Origin: Ktedonospora formicarum
GTDB taxonomy: Bacteria > Chloroflexota > Ktedonobacteria > Ktedonobacterales > Ktedonobacteraceae
NCBI RefSeq assembly: GCF_016587355.1
Contig: NZ_BNJF01000003.1
Location: 868,001 to 932,000, forward strand
Direction: 5' to 3'
DNA length: 64,000 nt
In this document: positions 61,414 to 64,000 of the stretch, one piece after another
Layout: each line of letters opens with the position of its first letter
How positions within the stretch are numbered: the first letter of the stretch is position 1
The notes under the pieces: generated by a model
What the model was told of the DNA's origin: nothing
The model's input: the letters and a program-made list of their open reading frames with translations, nothing else
The model's database searches: none
Translations under genes and position numbers: made by a program

Positions 61414-61963
61414 GTTGGTTTGTTCGCCATCGTTTTCAGATTGGTGTGTAAGCGTTTTCTTTAGCGGAAGGGAATTTGATTGGGTCGGGTGCCATGCATA
61501 GACTGAAGCGCAACGCCTATGTGCTCAACTGCTATATGTAAGCGCAGGGCTTGAGCCTGCGCCGTGCCCCGCTATAATGCTCCCTCTCCTCACATTATGC
61601 ATCACCATTCCCAGATTGAATTTTAAATGTGTAGAAGATTATTCTTGATTTTCGGCAATACAAAGGATACAATGATGCAATCAAGGAATTGCGTTCTTTC
61701 GCTCTCTCGCATAGCAGAATGTCGCCTCCTGTGTGCTTTGCACGTGGTCTTGTAGGGACATTCTGAACGGTGTATATAAGAAACGCAGACGAATTTAACC
61801 AGCAGTTCTGAACGCTTCACCGTCGCGTCATGATATGCTCTAGCACCTGAATTGCCGTTCGACAGAGATGTAAACGAGCAGCTTTTCAGGAGTTGGAACA
61901 ACAGGTTCCGCTTCTAGGGCAAAGCGCCCAACCTGGGAAACCAGGACAGTAGGGAGACCTATC
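61414..61963. other. Gene-free gap with a subfamily B repeat
   Basis: No gene seen. ATGTAAGCGCAGGGC then TTGAGCCTGCGCC at about 61537-61564 is a diverged subfamily B repeat with pairing GCGCAGG/CCTGCGC arms. The remainder is AT-rich. Confidence 0.5.
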
Positions 61964-62164
61964 GTGGCCGAAAAGGATCGCGAGCACTTCGTGAACCACG
62001 CGAATCAGCTCGATAACGAGGCCAAGGAGTTCGACAGGCAGGCCGACGATCTGATGCGGAGGAACCCGCCGGACCCCACTGGGGCTGCGATTCTTCGCCA
62101 GAAGGCGGAAAGAAAGCGCCAGGCGGCGGAGGACGTCCGCAAGCTGGGGCGGGATTCCCGCTGA
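61964..62164 (+). CDS. Small high-GC orphan protein, 66 residues
   Basis: Starts with GTG after AGGGAG. Highly charged helical protein: REHFVNHANQLDNEAKEF, RQADDLMRRNPPDP and RQKAERKRQAAEDVRKLG, with net positive C-terminus, likely a helical hairpin around the Pro-rich turn. No family recognised. Strong G/C third-position bias; a GC-rich hairpin follows. Similar in style but not alignable to the orphan at 61123. Confidence 0.65.
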   Translation: MAEKDREHFVNHANQLDNEAKEFDRQADDLMRRNPPDPTGAAILRQKAERKRQAAEDVRKLGRDSR

Positions 62165-62190
62165 TCATGGCACACCGCTGGTAGAGGTGA

Positions 62191-62227
62191 GGGCCACCGG
62201 GGCAGGTACAACCCGCCCCGGTGACCC
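62191..62227 (+). terminator. GC-rich terminator hairpin
   Basis: GGGCCACCGGGGC (62191-62203) pairs with GCCCCGGTGACCC (62215-62227) at 12 of 13 positions, 26 nt after the orphan stop and ahead of the converging SDR gene. Confidence 0.7.
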
Positions 62228-62269
62228 TTCCTCGTTAGATTCACCACGCTCTACTAACCTTCTTTGCGT

Positions 62270-63028
62270 TTAGATCTGGCCCAGACCGCCATCGATGGCG
62301 ATTTCACCACCGGTCATGTAGGATGAATCGGAAGAGGCGAGGAAGAGCACGGACCGCGCGACCTCCTCGGGCTGCCCCCAACGCTTCATAGGCACAGTCT
62401 CCGCGACATAGGAATTGACCGCTTCCAGCATGGCATAGGTGTCCTGGTTCGCCGTGAGCGGCGTGTAGATCGCGCCAGGGCTGACGACGTTGACGCGAAT
62501 TCCCCGGCTCAATACTTCTTCGTCCGCCGCGAGGGTACGAGCCAGACTCCGCACCGCTGCCTTGCTCGCGGAGTAGAGCGGGTCTCCGGGTCGCCCACGT
62601 TCATGCGCTACTGAACTGGTGAAGATCACCGAGGCGTCCTGGGTGAGCAGGGGAAGGGCCTGGGTGAAGGCAAAGAAAACTCCTTTGACGTTGATCCCCA
62701 TGATATGGTCAAAGAAGGCATCGTCCGTCTCCTGAATGGGCGGGCATTCCGAGATTCCAGCGTTGGCGAAGAGAATATCAATCCGCCCGAAGTGGTCTCC
62801 AACCTGCCGCATGACGCGCTGGATATCATCCAGACGCGAGACGTCCGCTTGTATGGCAAGGGTGTCGCCGCCGAGCTCACGGCGCGCACGCTCAAGTGTC
62901 TCCTCATTGCGCCCGATAATCACGACACTCGCGCCCTCCTCTCGAAACAGGTGGGCCGTCACCAGGCCAATCCCACTATTCCCTCCGGTAATCACGGCAA
63001 CCTTATGTTTTAGCTTCAATGTACTCAA
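62270..63028 (-). CDS. Short-chain dehydrogenase/reductase
   Basis: A 252-residue SDR: VITGGNSGIGLVTA, ILFANAGISE, FTSSVAHERG and YSASKAAVRSLA in the YxxxK position, then VSPGAIYTPL and a C-terminal GGEIAIDGGLG. IIGRNEET after strand two suggests NADP(H). The start is a TTG at 63028 with GGAGGGAG 6 nt upstream. It is monocistronic; a paired operator-like dyad lies about 310 nt upstream. Substrate unknown. Confidence 0.93.
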   Translation of the reverse strand: MSTLKLKHKVAVITGGNSGIGLVTAHLFREEGASVVIIGRNEETLERARRELGGDTLAIQADVSRLDDIQRVMRQVGDHFGRIDILFANAGISECPPIQETDDAFFDHIMGINVKGVFFAFTQALPLLTQDASVIFTSSVAHERGRPGDPLYSASKAAVRSLARTLAADEEVLSRGIRVNVVSPGAIYTPLTANQDTYAMLEAVNSYVAETVPMKRWGQPEEVARSVLFLASSDSSYMTGGEIAIDGGLGQI

Positions 63029-63595
63029 GGTAACTCCCTCCTCACGCTCGTCGCGGTACGCTCTCAGTTGCTCCTGTGTATAAGTGTAAGGCTAGTCTGG
63101 ATGAGTTCGCATCATCCATTGTGATGAATAGCGGATGAATTCGCGGATCTCTATCATCCACAACCAGGCAGACGAACAGTCGCCGCGCCGTTCCATGAGG
63201 CCGGGCAGCCCTATTACCTAAATCTTGCCTCGGTCACAGTTAGGTAATTCTTTTTCTCTACAATGACTATCAGAAGCATTGTGCCTTCGCATATGTAGGA
63301 CAAGGTGTTTTTGCCCGCGCCATGCTCTCTCTACGGCATCATTAATGCGATATATCGTATTGCTAAGTGTAAACGATATATCGCATTAAATCAAGAGGGA
63401 AAATGGGAGCAAGTGTCACATCGTGAGAGGCCGATGCGTTGTGAGAATGGGGGATAGGTGAAGCACAAGCATTGGTGGCGTATACGCGTAATATGCATGT
63501 GCTTGAGTAATAAATCTGGCAAATGTAGACGCTAGCGCCTCTACATTGCCGCCAATCACCGGGCAGTACGATGAGTTTGAAAGGACATATCGGAA
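63029..63595. other. Divergent intergenic region
   Basis: No gene seen. It contains the large paired dyad at 63342-63389 and a small inverted repeat near 63522-63547 (AATGTAGACGC/GCCTCTACATT) recalling subfamily B repeats. Confidence 0.5.
63342..63389. promoter_or_regulatory. Two inverted 17-bp arms, each with a CGATATATCG palindrome
   Basis: TTAATGCGATATATCGT (63342-63358) is matched perfectly by 63373-63389 around 14 nt. Each arm itself contains the palindrome CGATATATCG, so this looks like two dimer sites in opposite orientation, an operator rather than a terminator. The binding regulator is not encoded nearby in the window. It may control the secreted-protein gene at 63596. Confidence 0.6.
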
Positions 63596-64000
63596 ATGCT
63601 TCGTCAAAGAAGAACCTGGCACGCGGCCCTGGTCGCACTTATTCTGAGTCTCGCGCTTCTTCTTAACACAAGTATCATTACGCAGGCAAGCACTCATCTG
63701 CCAACGGCAAGCTGCCGTGTCACTCCCAACAAGCCAGTTCTCATGCAAGGGCAACTTGTAGGTATAGGGAGCATGAAGTGCGACGGTCCCGTTTCTGATC
63801 TTCAGGTCACCTCGCGAATCGAGGTCAACGTCGGTGGCTCATGGTACAAAGTGAGTGAGAGTAGTACCTCGGGTCCCTCCAACGCTCAGGGCTTGAATGC
63901 TATCGCGTCCGTCGCCTGCACTCAGGGTCAGACCATGACCTTCCGTGGCGTGGCCTCTGGTAACTACCAGGAAAAGAACGATTACCGCCAGGTCCCTGCC
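63596..64000 (+). CDS. Secreted protein with Cys pairs, truncated by the right window edge
   Basis: An open frame from ATG 63596 runs 135 codons to the edge. A basic start (MLRQRRTWH) and hydrophobic helix (ALVALILSLALLLNTSI) form a signal peptide; the mature part has Cys residues in TASCRVTPN, SMKCDGPV and ASVACTQGQ and beta-rich stretches (EVNVGGSWYKVSES), like small secreted beta-sandwich proteins of actinobacteria and Ktedonobacteria. The upstream GAAAGGA site is weakly placed. No family named. The C-terminus is not visible. Confidence 0.7.
   Translation, partial: MLRQRRTWHAALVALILSLALLLNTSIITQASTHLPTASCRVTPNKPVLMQGQLVGIGSMKCDGPVSDLQVTSRIEVNVGGSWYKVSESSTSGPSNAQGLNAIASVACTQGQTMTFRGVASGNYQEKNDYRQVPA

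Overview
The window looks like a chromosome segment of a Ktedonobacteria-type Chloroflexota bacterium (an inference from gene content, not from a marker gene). Pointers are four Hanks-type Ser/Thr kinases, tandem BTAD (SARP-like) activators, F420-type oxidoreductases, many TetR/LuxR/PadR regulators, single-gene transcription units in both directions, and a 30-bp interspersed palindromic repeat used throughout. Most genes have moderate GC; a minority have almost only G or C at third codon positions and look acquired.

Layout. 1-1.1 kb: left-truncated, high-GC glycosyltransferase abutting a sequence resembling the 3' end of 23S rRNA. 1.8-4.2 kb: DoxX-like protein, DesK-type kinase and NarL-type regulator (minus-strand operon). 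4.5-7.5 kb: two tandem BTAD regulators and a LuxR protein with a degenerate receiver; between them lie four GCGAAA boxes in 11-bp phase, as expected for a SARP-type operator. 7.6-10.2 kb: SCP2 protein and a kinase carrying ten TPRs. 10.4-14.0 kb: heterodimeric ABC exporter. 14.9-17.5 kb: hydrolase, His-rich membrane protein, MFS exporter. 19.3-23.9 kb: complete sugar-type ABC importer (binding lipoprotein, double ATPase, two permeases). 24.0-26.3 kb: TetR operon behind a promoter embedded in a 36-bp palindrome; its membrane-protein gene carries an apparent frameshift. 26.6-33.1 kb: small secreted peptide, CHAP hydrolase, SDR, PadR plus membrane partner, Gly/Trp-rich secreted repeat protein, quinone oxidoreductase. 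33.2-36.9 kb: two Ser/Thr kinases with nearly identical kinase halves and different membrane halves. 37.2-46.4 kb: acyltransferase-like protein, ornithine-cyclodeaminase-like enzyme, TetR, an F420 pair, two DinB-like paralogues, GNAT, an atypical kinase, DoxX. 46.7-58.0 kb: Tat-exported bicovalent flavin oxidase, F420-type protein, SnoaL, PNPOx with divergent TetR, RraA-like, radical SAM, TMEM175-like channel, TetR with DHA2 drug exporter, APH-like protein. 58.8-62.2 kb: four small high-GC orphan genes around an ISKra4-type transposase relic. 62.3-64 kb: SDR and a right-truncated secreted protein.

The most distinctive structural feature is the 30-bp repeat (about 18 copies) that repeatedly begins 0-11 nt after a stop codon and in one case supplies the stop codon. 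Several regulator promoters can be read directly, with dyads placed on the -35/-10 elements. No tRNA, complete rRNA gene, CRISPR array, intact insertion sequence or replication origin was found. No single cluster stands out as an unmistakable new system; the best candidates are the BTAD/GCGAAA regulatory unit, the stop-codon-linked repeats and the high-GC orphan genes with their own terminators.
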